A stretch of 63,814 nt of DNA from Planctomycetota bacterium (GTDB taxonomy: Bacteria > Planctomycetota > MHYJ01 > WSZJ01 > JACPWG01). The position numbers were made by a program, and so were the translations under genes. Shown here in pieces: positions 24,075 through 33,074 of the stretch. Position 1 is the first letter of the stretch; each line of letters starts with the position of its first letter. The notes under the pieces were generated by a model that had not been told where the DNA came from, ran no database searches, and was given only the letters and a program-made list of their open reading frames with translations. Where the stretch lies: contig JACPWG010000098.1 of NCBI GenBank assembly GCA_016197205.1, positions 1 through 63,814 of the forward strand, given 5' to 3'.

Positions 24075-26833
24075 CGACCACCTCCGGGCGCGCTACCGCC
24101 CGCGCCTTCGCCGCGGTCGTTCCCGTCGTTCCCGCCGCTTTGGAGGTCCCCGCCGACCAGCCGGACGAGCGCACCGGCCAGGGCCTCCGCGTCCCCGAGG
24201 TCCGCCACCTCCGTGGGCCGGCCGCGATCCTTCACCGCGATCCCGGCCAGGTGACACTTGAGAAAGCGCCCGAGGTCGTCGACGCCGTGCGGCACGCCGT
24301 ACTCGACCCGCGGGGCATCGCCGACGGCCGCCAACCACCCCTTCTCCGCCGCCGTTTCAAAGACCTCGCCCCCGCGCAGGATCGAGCCGCCGCCCGGGCG
24401 CCCCGGGAAGGCGTCGAGCGCGAGCAACAACTCCGGCCGATACGCCACCGCAAGCCGAAAGAGTCCCTGCTGGTGGTAGTCGTCGAGTCCGGTCCAGGCG
24501 AAGACGAACCGCAGCCCTTCGGGCGGCGCGGCCATTCGAGCGGCCCAGACGAGCGCCGCGCAGAGCGCACGACGCCCGATGCCGAAGGCCGCGGCCCGGC
24601 CGCCGGCCAGCGTCGTCCACTCGGGGGCGGGCGTCACCGGCGCCAAGAGCGGCGGCGCGAGCGGCGCCTCCCGCAGGTCGTGCCAACCGGGGTCCACGAA
24701 CGCCTGGTCGAGACCGAACGATGCGTCCGGCCTCGCGCCGAAATGAAAACTTCGGGCCACGACCACGGCCGGGAGCCCGTCGGCCATGCCCCCGAGCCGC
24801 ACGCGCCGGCCTTCGAGCCCGGCTTCGAGCGGACCCGACGGCTCCGCCGGCCGGCCGGGGCGCGCGAGTCTCAGGTATGCACCTGACTCCCCCGAAACCA
24901 GCCAGCCCGGCGTGTCCAGCGGCGCCGCGACCAGCCAGGTGCGCGTCCCGTGGCCGACCTCCAGCACCAGATTCCCCTGCGCGTCCGTCCGCGCCGCCGT
25001 CCCCCCGCCCAACGGGAGCCACGCCGCCAGCTCCCGTCGCACCTCCCCCTCGTTCCCGGCGATCCCCACGCAGTCCACGAGGGTCCGCGTCGCACGGCGC
25101 AGCCAGCCCTGCTCGTCCTTGCCCGCACCCGCGGACGGCGGCGCCGGAAACACCTGCCGGCCTCCGACGAACGTCATCTCGACCTTCGCTTTCAGCAGGT
25201 CTTCGGTGGGGCCGGCGAAGACGTCCCGGTCCAGCACCACGAAATCGGCGACCTGCCCCTGCCGCAGCTCGCCCTTGACCGCCTCCTGGAACTCCGCGTA
25301 CGCGGACCCGCGCGTGTACGCGCGGACCGCGCGCGCGAGCGGCAACCGAAAATTCGGTTCCCGCCCGCCCGCGGGCTTTCCCGACTCGTCCTGGCGCGTG
25401 GTCGCGGCGTACAGGCCGCGCAGCGGGTCGAGCGGCTCGACCGGCCAGTCCGTCCCGAACGCGAGGGCCGCCCCCGAGTCCTCGATCGCCCGCCAGGCGT
25501 AGCCGCCCACGCGCATCCGCTCCGCGCCCACGCGGTCCTCCGCCCAGCGCATGTCGGTGAGGAAGTGGCACGGCTGCATCGAGGCCACGGCGCCCAGCAC
25601 GTGCAGACGCTGCATGTCCGCCGGGTCCAGGAGCTGCGCGTGCTCCAGCCGATGCCGGCTGTCGCGCGCGCCGTTCGCCTTCCGCGCCGCCTCGAACGCG
25701 TCGAGCCCGAGCCGAACCGCGCGATCCCCGATCGCGTGGAGGAGCACCTGGAAACCTTCCTTGTCCGCCGCGCAGACCTGGTCGCGGAGCGCTTCCCAGG
25801 GCGTCCGCAACACGCCGGTCGAGGCGGGCCGATCGGAGTACGGTTCCAGCAGGGCTGCCGTCCCGGAGCCGAGCGTGCCGTCCACGAAGCCCTTGAGCCC
25901 GCCGAACCGCAACCAGGGATCGTTCGCCGGATACTTGGCGCGCAGCTCCTTGTACGCCGTCAGGTCCCCGCCGAGCTTCCCCCAGACCGTGACCCGCGCG
26001 GTCAGCTTGCCGGCCTTGCGAAGAGCGTCGTAGACATCGATCCGGCCGCTCCCGTCTTGCACCGAGGTCACGCCGAAGCGGCGCGCCTCCGCGAACGCGC
26101 ATTCCAACGCGACCTGCTCCTGCTGCGCCGACCGCCCGCCCTCCTCGATCTTGAGCAGTTCGGAGGCGCGCTCCTTCAGGATCCCCGTCGGGGCGCGCGT
26201 CCCGGCGTCGCGTGCGATCTCGCCGCCGGGCGGATCCTGCGTCCCGCTCGTGATGCCCGACCGGTCGAGGGCTTGCGTGTTGACCCACACGACGTGCCCG
26301 TCGACGCGCTCGAGCGCGACGGGATTTTGCGGTGCGATCCGGTCCAGGTCGGCGCGCGTCGGCCAGGCCTGTCCGGGCCAGAGCGTATGGTCCCACCCGG
26401 CGCCGAGCACCCACGCGCCGGGCGGCGTCTTTTCGACCTCGGCGCGCACGCGGGCGAGCACGGCCTCCAGGCTGGTCAGTCCATTGAGCGTGAGGGCGTC
26501 GAGGGAGGCGCCGCCCTCGGAGAAGTGCAGGTGGGCGTCGTTGAAGCCGGGGAGCACGAGCGCATCGTGCAGATCGAGGACGCGGTCGAAGGACGCGGGG
26601 GGCAGGAGGCGGCCCTTGCGGGAGTCGCCGGGCTCGACCCATTCGAACCGTCCCTGGCGAACGGCGAAGTCCACGGACACGCGCCGGTCGGAGGCCGGGT
26701 CGGGGACGCGGGCGTTGAGGACGAGGAGGGAGGGTCCGGCGGAATCCTCACCGGGCGCGGCCCGGCCGGCGGGCGCGAGCGCCGCGAGGACGGCGAGAAG
26801 CAGGAAGGCGAATCGGCTGCGACCTCTTTTCAC
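24071..26833 (-). CDS. Exported amidohydrolase fused to a degenerate M42 peptidase domain
   Basis: A 920-aa protein with a signal peptide (residues 1-25). Residues ~35-590 are a YtcJ-like amidohydrolase: the metal motif is H101-x-H103 in NDAHLHF, and the later DWPVEPLDPL matches the family's C-terminal motif. Residues ~600-900 align by eye with M42 peptidases, but the ligands are lost: HLD is PLD (APLDTPG), ALDD is replaced by RRALCA, and EETG is TGLDD. This domain is therefore probably a non-catalytic binding module. The start is GTG. The next gene overlaps by four bases and encodes an intact M42 enzyme. The natural substrate of the amidohydrolase is unknown. Confidence 0.82.
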   Translation of the reverse strand: MKRGRSRFAFLLLAVLAALAPAGRAAPGEDSAGPSLLVLNARVPDPASDRRVSVDFAVRQGRFEWVEPGDSRKGRLLPPASFDRVLDLHDALVLPGFNDAHLHFSEGGASLDALTLNGLTSLEAVLARVRAEVEKTPPGAWVLGAGWDHTLWPGQAWPTRADLDRIAPQNPVALERVDGHVVWVNTQALDRSGITSGTQDPPGGEIARDAGTRAPTGILKERASELLKIEEGGRSAQQEQVALECAFAEARRFGVTSVQDGSGRIDVYDALRKAGKLTARVTVWGKLGGDLTAYKELRAKYPANDPWLRFGGLKGFVDGTLGSGTAALLEPYSDRPASTGVLRTPWEALRDQVCAADKEGFQVLLHAIGDRAVRLGLDAFEAARKANGARDSRHRLEHAQLLDPADMQRLHVLGAVASMQPCHFLTDMRWAEDRVGAERMRVGGYAWRAIEDSGAALAFGTDWPVEPLDPLRGLYAATTRQDESGKPAGGREPNFRLPLARAVRAYTRGSAYAEFQEAVKGELRQGQVADFVVLDRDVFAGPTEDLLKAKVEMTFVGGRQVFPAPPSAGAGKDEQGWLRRATRTLVDCVGIAGNEGEVRRELAAWLPLGGGTAARTDAQGNLVLEVGHGTRTWLVAAPLDTPGWLVSGESGAYLRLARPGRPAEPSGPLEAGLEGRRVRLGGMADGLPAVVVARSFHFGARPDASFGLDQAFVDPGWHDLREAPLAPPLLAPVTPAPEWTTLAGGRAAAFGIGRRALCAALVWAARMAAPPEGLRFVFAWTGLDDYHQQGLFRLAVAYRPELLLALDAFPGRPGGGSILRGGEVFETAAEKGWLAAVGDAPRVEYGVPHGVDDLGRFLKCHLAGIAVKDRGRPTEVADLGDAEALAGALVRLVGGDLQSGGNDGNDRGEGAGGSAPGGGR

Positions 26834-26856
26834 GGCGCATCACACCTCGAAATGTC

Positions 26857-26885
26857 TTGCCAACCGGCGGAGTGCCTGTTATCGT
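26857..26885 (+). promoter_or_regulatory. Probable promoter for the LSm-repeat gene
   Basis: TTGCCA (26857-26862), 17-bp spacer, TATCGT (26880-26885). Expected transcript start near 26892, giving a ~55-base leader before ATG 26948. It lies in the divergent gap with the amidohydrolase gene. Confidence 0.4.
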
Positions 26886-26947
26886 AAACTGTTCTAGGAT
26901 AAGGTTACGCGGAAAGACACTGAAACGGGAGAGGAGGGTTCCTCGCC

Positions 26948-28174
26948 ATGAAGCGGGACGAGCCGCGAACGCCCATTCCCCGGGAAATCAAGCTCAAAGC
27001 GGACCACCTCGCGAAGAAGAACGGGATCCCGTTCAGCGAGGCGCTGAAAGTCGCGACCGGCGCGGAGCGGCTCGGGGACCTGCTGCGCCGGCTCATGGAA
27101 GAGGACAAGGGGCGGAAGCTGGCGGCACAGCACGGCATCCCCTATGCGGAAGCGCTCGAGGTCGTTCAAGGGAAGAAAAAGCTCGAAGACGCGTTGGCCG
27201 CGAAGGCCCGACAGGAGCAGGCCCGCAAGCTGGCGGCGGAGCACGGCATCTCTCCGTCCGCCGCCGAGAAGGTCCTGGCCGGCGAAACCACGCTCGAGCT
27301 CGCGCTGGCCGCGAAGGCCAAGCGCGAAGAGGCCAAGCGGATCGGGGTGCAATACGCCCTGCCGCCCGCGCTGGCGGAGAAGGTGGTTTCCGGCGAGTCG
27401 ACGCTGGAGGCCGTTCTCGCCGAGAAGGCGCGACGCGAGGAGGTGCAGCGGATCGTGCGGGAGCAGGGACTGCCCGCGCCGATCGCCGGCCAGGTCGCTT
27501 CGGGCAAGTTCACCGTGGACGAGGTCAAGAACTTCCGGGCGCAGAAAGAGCGCATGCGCACGCTCTCAAAGGAGCACAGCCTCCCGCCTTCGATCGCGGG
27601 TCAAGTGGCGCGCAACCGCCTGACGCTGGGCAAGGCGCTCTGCATCACCCACATGAAAGACCAACTCGCAGCGCACGCGCAGCGTTCGTGCCTGGTGGAG
27701 GCCTTCGAGGCGAAGCGGCGCATCGTGCTGCGCATCCATCCGCGCCGGCGCATCGAGGGGGTCGTGACCGAGGTCACGAAATTCAATTTCAAATTCAAGG
27801 AAGTGGAGGACGGGCCGGAGGTCGAGTACTTCAAGCACGAGGCGAAGCTCGCGTACGCGCCGGAGGATGCCGCCGCGGTGGAGCCGGCCGTGGTCATCGA
27901 CGAGCAGGTGGCCGCCCTGAACCTGGCGCCGATCGTTCACCGGCGGGACCGGAAGCTCATCAAGAACGAGTTCCTGCAGACCCTGGTGGACGATCAGGCC
28001 CGCTTGACCGTCACGCTGCTGGAAGGGGAAAAGTTCGCCGGCCGCATCGAGTGGTTCGGGCTCTGGGAATTCGGCTTCATGCTCGACAACGGCCACAAGG
28101 TCACGGTTTTCCGGCACGCCATCCAGGACCTCCTCACCGACCAGAAGGCACGGAAGCTGCACTCCGCCTCGTAG
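26948..28174 (+). CDS. Tandem Hfq/LSm-like protein with six 37-residue helical repeats
   Basis: A 408-aa cytoplasmic protein. Residues ~15-240 are six degenerate 37-residue units of the form RKLAAEHGISPSAAEKVLAG plus a charged helix. Two domains then resemble Hfq. The first (~250-300) has KRRIVLRIHPRRRIEGVVTE and ends VEYFKHEAKLAY. The second (~341-395) has ARLTVTLLEGEKFAGRIEWF and ends VFRHAIQDL. Both match the Sm1 strand pattern and the Sm2 motif, which is YKHAI in Hfq. RNA binding is therefore likely, perhaps as a ring of fewer chains. The start is ATG 26948 with GAGGAGGG nine bases upstream. No sRNA gene is visible next to it. The function of the repeats is unknown; they could bind RNA or protein. 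Confidence 0.75.
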   Translation: MKRDEPRTPIPREIKLKADHLAKKNGIPFSEALKVATGAERLGDLLRRLMEEDKGRKLAAQHGIPYAEALEVVQGKKKLEDALAAKARQEQARKLAAEHGISPSAAEKVLAGETTLELALAAKAKREEAKRIGVQYALPPALAEKVVSGESTLEAVLAEKARREEVQRIVREQGLPAPIAGQVASGKFTVDEVKNFRAQKERMRTLSKEHSLPPSIAGQVARNRLTLGKALCITHMKDQLAAHAQRSCLVEAFEAKRRIVLRIHPRRRIEGVVTEVTKFNFKFKEVEDGPEVEYFKHEAKLAYAPEDAAAVEPAVVIDEQVAALNLAPIVHRRDRKLIKNEFLQTLVDDQARLTVTLLEGEKFAGRIEWFGLWEFGFMLDNGHKVTVFRHAIQDLLTDQKARKLHSAS

Positions 28175-28179
28175 AAGCC

Positions 28180-28308
28180 CGTAGACGAAGTCTGTCCTGC
28201 TCTCGAACCGATCGCACCGGGGTCCACAGCCAGGTCGCCCGACGCCCCGCCTGAAGGCGGAACTACGAACGGTGGCGTCGGCCTTTGGGGACCGTGGCCG
28301 CTAGCGAG
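28180..28308 (+). repeat. Left arm of inverted repeat flanking the Gly-rich gene
   Basis: Matches the reverse complement of 29702-29838. The best block is CCGCCTGAAGGCGGAACTAC followed by GAAC and GGTGGCGTCGGCCTT; outside it the similarity falls, but the GACGAAGTCTG end is shared. The pair encloses the hypothetical gene at 28863. Confidence 0.75.
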
Positions 28309-28695
28309 TGGCCCGTTGACGAACTTCGGACACAGTCGTCAACTCTGTCCCGGCGGGTCGTACGCCGTGCGGACGTTCGCGCGGGCCGGCCTGCGCTCCG
28401 AAGCCCGCGTCGAGCGAGCGAAGGAGGGAGGCCCGCGCCCCCAGGCATCGTGTCTGGACATCGGCAACAGGCCACGAGGAGGGGCGACGCGCGGTGCCGG
28501 GAGGATACCACACGGGCGCCTCGAAGATCAAGCGTCGGGCCGGATCGTGGCCCAAGGCATCGGTTCCTCAGACGCGACGGCTACCCCCGGAATCGGCTGT
28601 TCGTAGTTCCACCTTCACTCGGCCCGTGCCCCGTGATCGAAAACGGATGGACGCGAGAGCCACAGCGCGGCGGGGCCGCAGCCAAGCGACGACGG

Positions 28696-28776
28696 AACCA
28701 CAGATTTCACAGATTAACGACGATTTCACAGATTCGTAATCGGTGTAATCGCGTAGAATCTGTGAAATCTGTGGTT
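28696..28776. repeat. ACAGATT-type hairpin repeat
   Basis: Second copy of the 2020-2088 family: left arm AACCACAGATTTCACAGATT, right arm AATCTGTGAAATCTGTGGTT, perfectly complementary over 20 bases, with a diverged centre. Confidence 0.88.
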
Positions 28777-28862
28777 TTCGTGGCGTTCGACACAAGCAAG
28801 AATTGTCGCAAGAAAACAAGCTTCGGGCGATTAGCAGCACAGCTTCTGCCGATTGAGAGCAC

Positions 28863-29600
28863 ATGGACGACCCTCGCACGCGCGCCGCGGAGGCCCAGTC
28901 CGCGCGACCCGCACGCATATGGCTTCGCTTGTTTGTGCTAGGCCTCGTGGTCCTGGCCCTCGGGGTCGCTGCCCACGTGCACCTCTCCGCGGAGCCCCTG
29001 TACACGCACCCGGCGATCTCGGACGGGACGTCGGTGGACGACCTGCTGCGCGTGCTCCTGCTGGATTCCTCGGGCGCGGACCAGGAGAGGATCCTGGGCG
29101 CTTTCGCCGACACCCGGCGCCCTGACGAGGGGTGTCGCGCGCTGGCCTCCCGAAACGGACGCGTGGTCGTGCTGGTCGCCGCGAACGGGACGTGGACGCA
29201 CCGCGACGGGTACGACGCGGTCTGGGACCGGGAAGGGGAGGACGTGGACCTGGTCGTGCTCATCGCGGGGCGCGGAAAGAGCGTGGGGCTTTTCGGGCGG
29301 GGCGGACGCGGCGGGCGGGCGCGGACCGGACGCGTGACCGTCGGGGCGGGCGGCGGCGGCGGGTCGGGGCTGCTCCTGGGCGGCGACGGCGGAAACGGGG
29401 GCCAGTCCCTTCCCTCGAGTCGCATCCTGGTCGGGGCGAACGCGAACGGGGGCCCAGGAGGCGGCTCCCTGCTTGCGGCCGGCCACGGCGGGCGCGGCGG
29501 GACCGCGCGCCTGGCCTCCCCCGGCGCGCCCGGGCTGCTCGGCCGGAGCGGCGACGGCGGACGAGGGCTCGTGGGCGGCGCCGGCGGCGGGGACGACTAG
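28863..29600 (+). CDS. Hypothetical membrane-anchored Gly-rich protein
   Basis: 245 aa. A short basic N-terminus is followed by one membrane segment (LFVLGLVVLALGVAAHVHL, ~23-41), a globular part to ~120 (RVVVLVAANGTWTHRDGYDA), and a C-terminal half dominated by Gly-rich GGNGG/GGRGG/GGDGG sequence. No family is recognised. The stop codon TAG 29598-29600 lies inside the left end of a 109-bp inverted-repeat element, so the present C-terminus may have been set by that insertion. The gene sits between inverted repeats (28180-28308, 29702-29838), so the whole unit may have moved. It could also be a non-coding GC-rich frame, although the TM helix and codon regularity argue for coding. Confidence 0.5.
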   Translation: MDDPRTRAAEAQSARPARIWLRLFVLGLVVLALGVAAHVHLSAEPLYTHPAISDGTSVDDLLRVLLLDSSGADQERILGAFADTRRPDEGCRALASRNGRVVVLVAANGTWTHRDGYDAVWDREGEDVDLVVLIAGRGKSVGLFGRGGRGGRARTGRVTVGAGGGGGSGLLLGGDGGNGGQSLPSSRILVGANANGGPGGGSLLAAGHGGRGGTARLASPGAPGLLGRSGDGGRGLVGGAGGGDD

Positions 29601-29705
29601 TGTCCCGTCCAGCCTCATTCTGCGGGTTCGGCGCGTGCCGCGTGAAGGTTGGCGGGCCTCCGCCAGATTCGTCGACCCTTGGAAATGGTGTAGACAGGAC
29701 ACTAG
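29597..29705. mobile_element. 109-bp MITE-like element with 13-bp terminal inverted repeats
   Basis: Ends read CTAGTGTCCCGTC at left and GACAGGACACTAG at right, complementary with one mismatch. Too short to encode a transposase. CTAG at both ends may be part of the repeat or a target duplication. It supplies the stop codon of the preceding gene. Confidence 0.6.
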
Positions 29706-29838
29706 CGGCCGTGGACCAGGTGCGTCCACAGTCCTCGAAGGCCGACGCCACGGTTCGTAGTTCCGCCTTCAGGCGGAGCGTCGGGCGGCACGCCAGTGGA
29801 CCGCGAAACGAGCTTCGGAAAGCGGGACCAGACTTCGT
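29702..29838 (-). repeat. Right arm of inverted repeat flanking the Gly-rich gene
   Basis: Reverse-complement partner of 28180-28308, sharing AAGGCCGACGCCACGGTTCG and TAGTTCCGCCTTCAGGCGG read on this strand. It begins inside the right end of the 109-bp element. The remaining ~320 bp to the promoter at 30158 show no gene; poly-C/G runs occur near 30063-30090. Confidence 0.7.
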
Positions 29839-30157
29839 CAACGGGCCTCTGGGACGCGGTTTGCCGCGAAGCCGCCGGGCCTCAGACGGGCCAAGGTCGT
29901 GTGAATCCAGGTGCGGACGCATAGGCCACAAGGGCCGCCCTTTCCTGGCGGGATGAACTGCTCTACTCCCGCGAAGGTGAGCATAAACTGGACGAGCGCG
30001 GGAAGAGGCGAAGTTCCGAGTGGCAACTTGCGCCGGCCACCAGACCTTGTGGTGCCGGGCGGCCCCCCGGCACCCCCCGGCCCCCCCGGAAAGAAAATGG
30101 CGCGAGACGGTCACGTGACCTCACATACGCCGACGCCCGCGCATTGCCCACCCACGC

Positions 30158-30186
30158 TTGACGGCCACCGCAGCGTGGGCCATAAT
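30158..30186 (+). promoter_or_regulatory. Strong sigma70-type promoter for the first TPR kinase
   Basis: TTGACG (30158-30163), exact 17-bp spacer, CATAAT (30181-30186). Expected start near 30193, about 50 bases before ATG 30243. The best promoter match in the window. Confidence 0.65.
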
Positions 30187-30242
30187 GAACCTGCCAGAGG
30201 GGCCGACGACAGGGTGAGGCCTCATCGCAGCCGAGGGCAAGC

Positions 30243-32825
30243 ATGGCGGATTTCTCGGATCGAGTGCTCGGGCAGATCGCGGTGCGCCTGGGCTACGCCT
30301 CGGCGAAACAAGTCGAGGATGCCCTCCGCGCCCAGGAATCCCTGCCGCTGGCACCGCCGCTCGGCGTGCTCATGGCCCAGCGCGGAATGCTCACCGAGGC
30401 GCAGATCGAGCACTCCCTGCGCCGCCAGGCCGAGCTGCTCGGCCAAGTCCCGACCCAGGACGGTCTCCTGGTCGAAGGAAAGGCGTTCGGTCAGATTGCC
30501 GTCTGCAGTGGGCTCGTCGGTGCCGAGGCGGTCAACGAGGCGCTCAAGCTCTGGGCGCGCAGGGCTGCGGAGGGTCGACTTCAGCGTCTGGGCGAGATCC
30601 TGTGCGAGCTGGGCGCCCTCGGGCCGGATGGAGTGGTCCGAATCCTGGAAATCCAGGCCGGAGCTGCGGCATCGGTCGCGTCCGCGCCTCACGCGCCCGG
30701 GCCGGCCGTGTCGGAGGCGCGCCCTGCCGCACCGACCGAGCCGCCGCCGGCTTTTCCGTCCACGGTCCTCCTGGCCGGTAACGCGCCGCCGCGCACGGAC
30801 CTCGGTCCCATTGCTCCACCTCGGTCTGCGCCGGAGTCCGTCGGCGCGTCACCGGGACTCGCCCCGACTCCACGCCCCCCCGAGCACACGCTGCAGCCTC
30901 TCTTCGCCGAAGGCGCCGTCCGCGAGGCCCCCGCGACGCCCGCGCCTCCCCGGAGGCTGGCGAAGCTCGGCAAGTACGAATTGGTCCAGGAACTCGGTCG
31001 CGGCGGAATGGGCGTCGTCTACAAGGCCTACCACACGGAGCTCGAGGCCTACTTCGCCCTGAAGGTGGTGCTCCACGGGCGCGCGGAAGACACGGACTCC
31101 ATGAAGCGCTTCCGGCGAGAAGCCCGGGCGGCGGCCCGACTCCGCCACCCGGGCATCGCCACCGTCTTCGACATCGGTGAGGAGGAGGGAAAGACGTATT
31201 TCGTCATGGAGTACGTTGAAGGGAAGAGCCTGGCGAAGGTCCTTGCCGATCCGGCCGCCACCGGTCTCAGCTCGCCGCCCGTGCCTACCCCGCTTGCCGA
31301 GGGCGGATCGATGCCGAGTCGCTGCGCCCCTCGTCAACGCTGTGCGCTCCCCGCTCTCGTCGCTGCGCGCCTGACCCGGGAGATCGCGGAGGCGCTTCAG
31401 GCGGCGCACGACGCCGGCGTCCTTCACCGCGACCTCAAGCCCTCCAACGTCATGTTCGACCGGGCCGGGCGGACGAAGCTCGTGGATTTCGGCCTCGCCA
31501 AGATCGTGGACGCGCCCGGAAGCTTGCGCACGCCGGATGGCGCGATCCTCGGAACTCCGGCCTACATGAGCCCGGAGCAGGCTCAAGGCCGCGTCGGCGA
31601 ACTGGGCGTCCGGAGCGACGTGTACCAACTCGGGGCGCTCTTTTACGAGCTGCTCACGGGCCGGCCGCCCCACGAGGGGACGTCAGCGTTGCACATCCTG
31701 ACCCGGGTGGTTGCCGCGGAGCCGCCACGCCCTCGGGTGCTGGTCCCGGCGCTCCCCCAAGCAGCGGAGTCGATCTGTCTGAAGTGCCTGGAGAAGGACC
31801 CCGTGCGGCGGTACGCCACGGCGGCGGAGGTCGCGGCGGACCTCGGGCGCTTTCTGGATAGCCGGCCGGTGCATGCTCCGGCCGTGTCCAACAGCAAGCG
31901 GCTGTGGCGGAAGGCGGTCAGAGCGCGGCGCGTCGTCGCGCCGAGCCTGGCGGCGCTGCTCCTCGCCGGCGGCCTCGGCATTTACCTGATGCGGGGAGGC
32001 CGCGACTCCGCGGAAAGCGAGGCCCGTGTGGCCCCGCTTCTCGAATCCGCCCGGGGCAGCCTGGACCGGGCAGCCCAGCGGCTCTGGTACACGAAGGATG
32101 CCCGGCCGGAGGACCATGTCCCCGCGATCGACGGGGTCGAACAGCTTCTCCGCCAGGCCATCGAGAAGTCGCCTCGCTCGGCCGCGGCGCATTACCTTCT
32201 CGGGCGGGCGTTCCAACTCCGCGGCGATCAGGACCAAGCCGACGAGTGCTGGCGCAGGGCCGTCGAGCTGGACCCGGCGTTCGGACCTGCGCATGTCGAA
32301 CGCGGGCGGGCCCTGCTCGTGCGCCGGCTCGCCGCCGGCTTGGCCTCCGCCGAGGGCGGCGCCGGCGGCCTCCATGCGGAGACCGACCGCCTCGCCGCTG
32401 AGGCCGGCCGCGAGCTCTTGGCCGCGCTCGGCGGGGCCGGCATGGAGGATCCGCTCCGGCGGCAGGTCGCGCTGGCGCTGCAGGCGTGGAGCCAAAACGA
32501 GCTTCCGGTCCTCAGCAAGGTCGCTACGGAAGGCGCGGCGCGATTCGGTCGCGAAGCCGGAGCCGAGGATCTTCACTGGCTCTTCGCCTTGTCCCGGGAA
32601 GGCGACGAGCGCCGCCGCGCTCTCGACGTGGCGATCGAGCTCCGGCCTCGGCACGCCGAAGCGCTTCTGTGCCGCGGCCTCGCGCAAAGGGCCGCCGGGG
32701 ATCTCCAGGGTGCCAAGCGGGACTGGCAGGCGACGCTCGATGCCGCGCCGCGCGGATGGGCTGCCCGGCGCGTGACCGAGGACCTGCTGGCCGGGGCCGG
32801 GGCCGGGGCCGCGGGTGGAAAATAG
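30243..32825 (+). CDS. Membrane Ser/Thr protein kinase with GspE-N-like and TPR-like regions
   Basis: An 860-aa Hanks-type kinase. Residues 1-140 contain two or three copies of a small helical module (GQIAVRLGYASAKQVEDALR) like the N-terminal domain of GspE/MshE, then a Pro/Ala linker. The kinase domain (~243-525) has ELGRGGMGVVY, the catalytic HRDLKPSN near 395, DFGLAK and YMSPEQ. A ~40-residue low-complexity insert lies before the HRD helix. One membrane helix (~562-580) precedes a C-terminal TPR-like domain (AAHYLLGRAFQLRGDQDQAD), ending in a Gly/Ala tail. The domain order resembles the next gene's, so they are tandem paralogues. Its targets are unknown. Confidence 0.9.
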   Translation: MADFSDRVLGQIAVRLGYASAKQVEDALRAQESLPLAPPLGVLMAQRGMLTEAQIEHSLRRQAELLGQVPTQDGLLVEGKAFGQIAVCSGLVGAEAVNEALKLWARRAAEGRLQRLGEILCELGALGPDGVVRILEIQAGAAASVASAPHAPGPAVSEARPAAPTEPPPAFPSTVLLAGNAPPRTDLGPIAPPRSAPESVGASPGLAPTPRPPEHTLQPLFAEGAVREAPATPAPPRRLAKLGKYELVQELGRGGMGVVYKAYHTELEAYFALKVVLHGRAEDTDSMKRFRREARAAARLRHPGIATVFDIGEEEGKTYFVMEYVEGKSLAKVLADPAATGLSSPPVPTPLAEGGSMPSRCAPRQRCALPALVAARLTREIAEALQAAHDAGVLHRDLKPSNVMFDRAGRTKLVDFGLAKIVDAPGSLRTPDGAILGTPAYMSPEQAQGRVGELGVRSDVYQLGALFYELLTGRPPHEGTSALHILTRVVAAEPPRPRVLVPALPQAAESICLKCLEKDPVRRYATAAEVAADLGRFLDSRPVHAPAVSNSKRLWRKAVRARRVVAPSLAALLLAGGLGIYLMRGGRDSAESEARVAPLLESARGSLDRAAQRLWYTKDARPEDHVPAIDGVEQLLRQAIEKSPRSAAAHYLLGRAFQLRGDQDQADECWRRAVELDPAFGPAHVERGRALLVRRLAAGLASAEGGAGGLHAETDRLAAEAGRELLAALGGAGMEDPLRRQVALALQAWSQNELPVLSKVATEGAARFGREAGAEDLHWLFALSREGDERRRALDVAIELRPRHAEALLCRGLAQRAAGDLQGAKRDWQATLDAAPRGWAARRVTEDLLAGAGAGAAGGK

Positions 32826-33074
32826 CCAGACGGTCGAGACCACGCGGGTGCCGTGCGCCGCGGCGTGGTTCAAATTCGGCGTACACTCGCCGATTGGCTA
32901 CTTTCCGTAGGGGCACGGCGTTGCCGTGCCCACGAAGCGAGGCACCGTGGTCGATCATGCGCGACGTCCGCGGCAGTTTGAACAATGCCCATGCCGCGGC
33001 TATCCCGCACCATGTGAGTGAACACCAAGCCGCCCCCGCGCAAGGTGTGCGAGCGAGGAGTGAAGGAGGAGAGC

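Larger units (their letters stand above)
28175..28862. other. 688-bp gap with repeats only
   Basis: Contains one arm of an inverted repeat pair (28180-28308), a G/C-rich stretch and the ACAGATT hairpin at 28696-28776. GTAGACGAAGTC and GTTGACGAACTTC occur on either side of the first repeat. No open frame looks coding. Confidence 0.55.
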
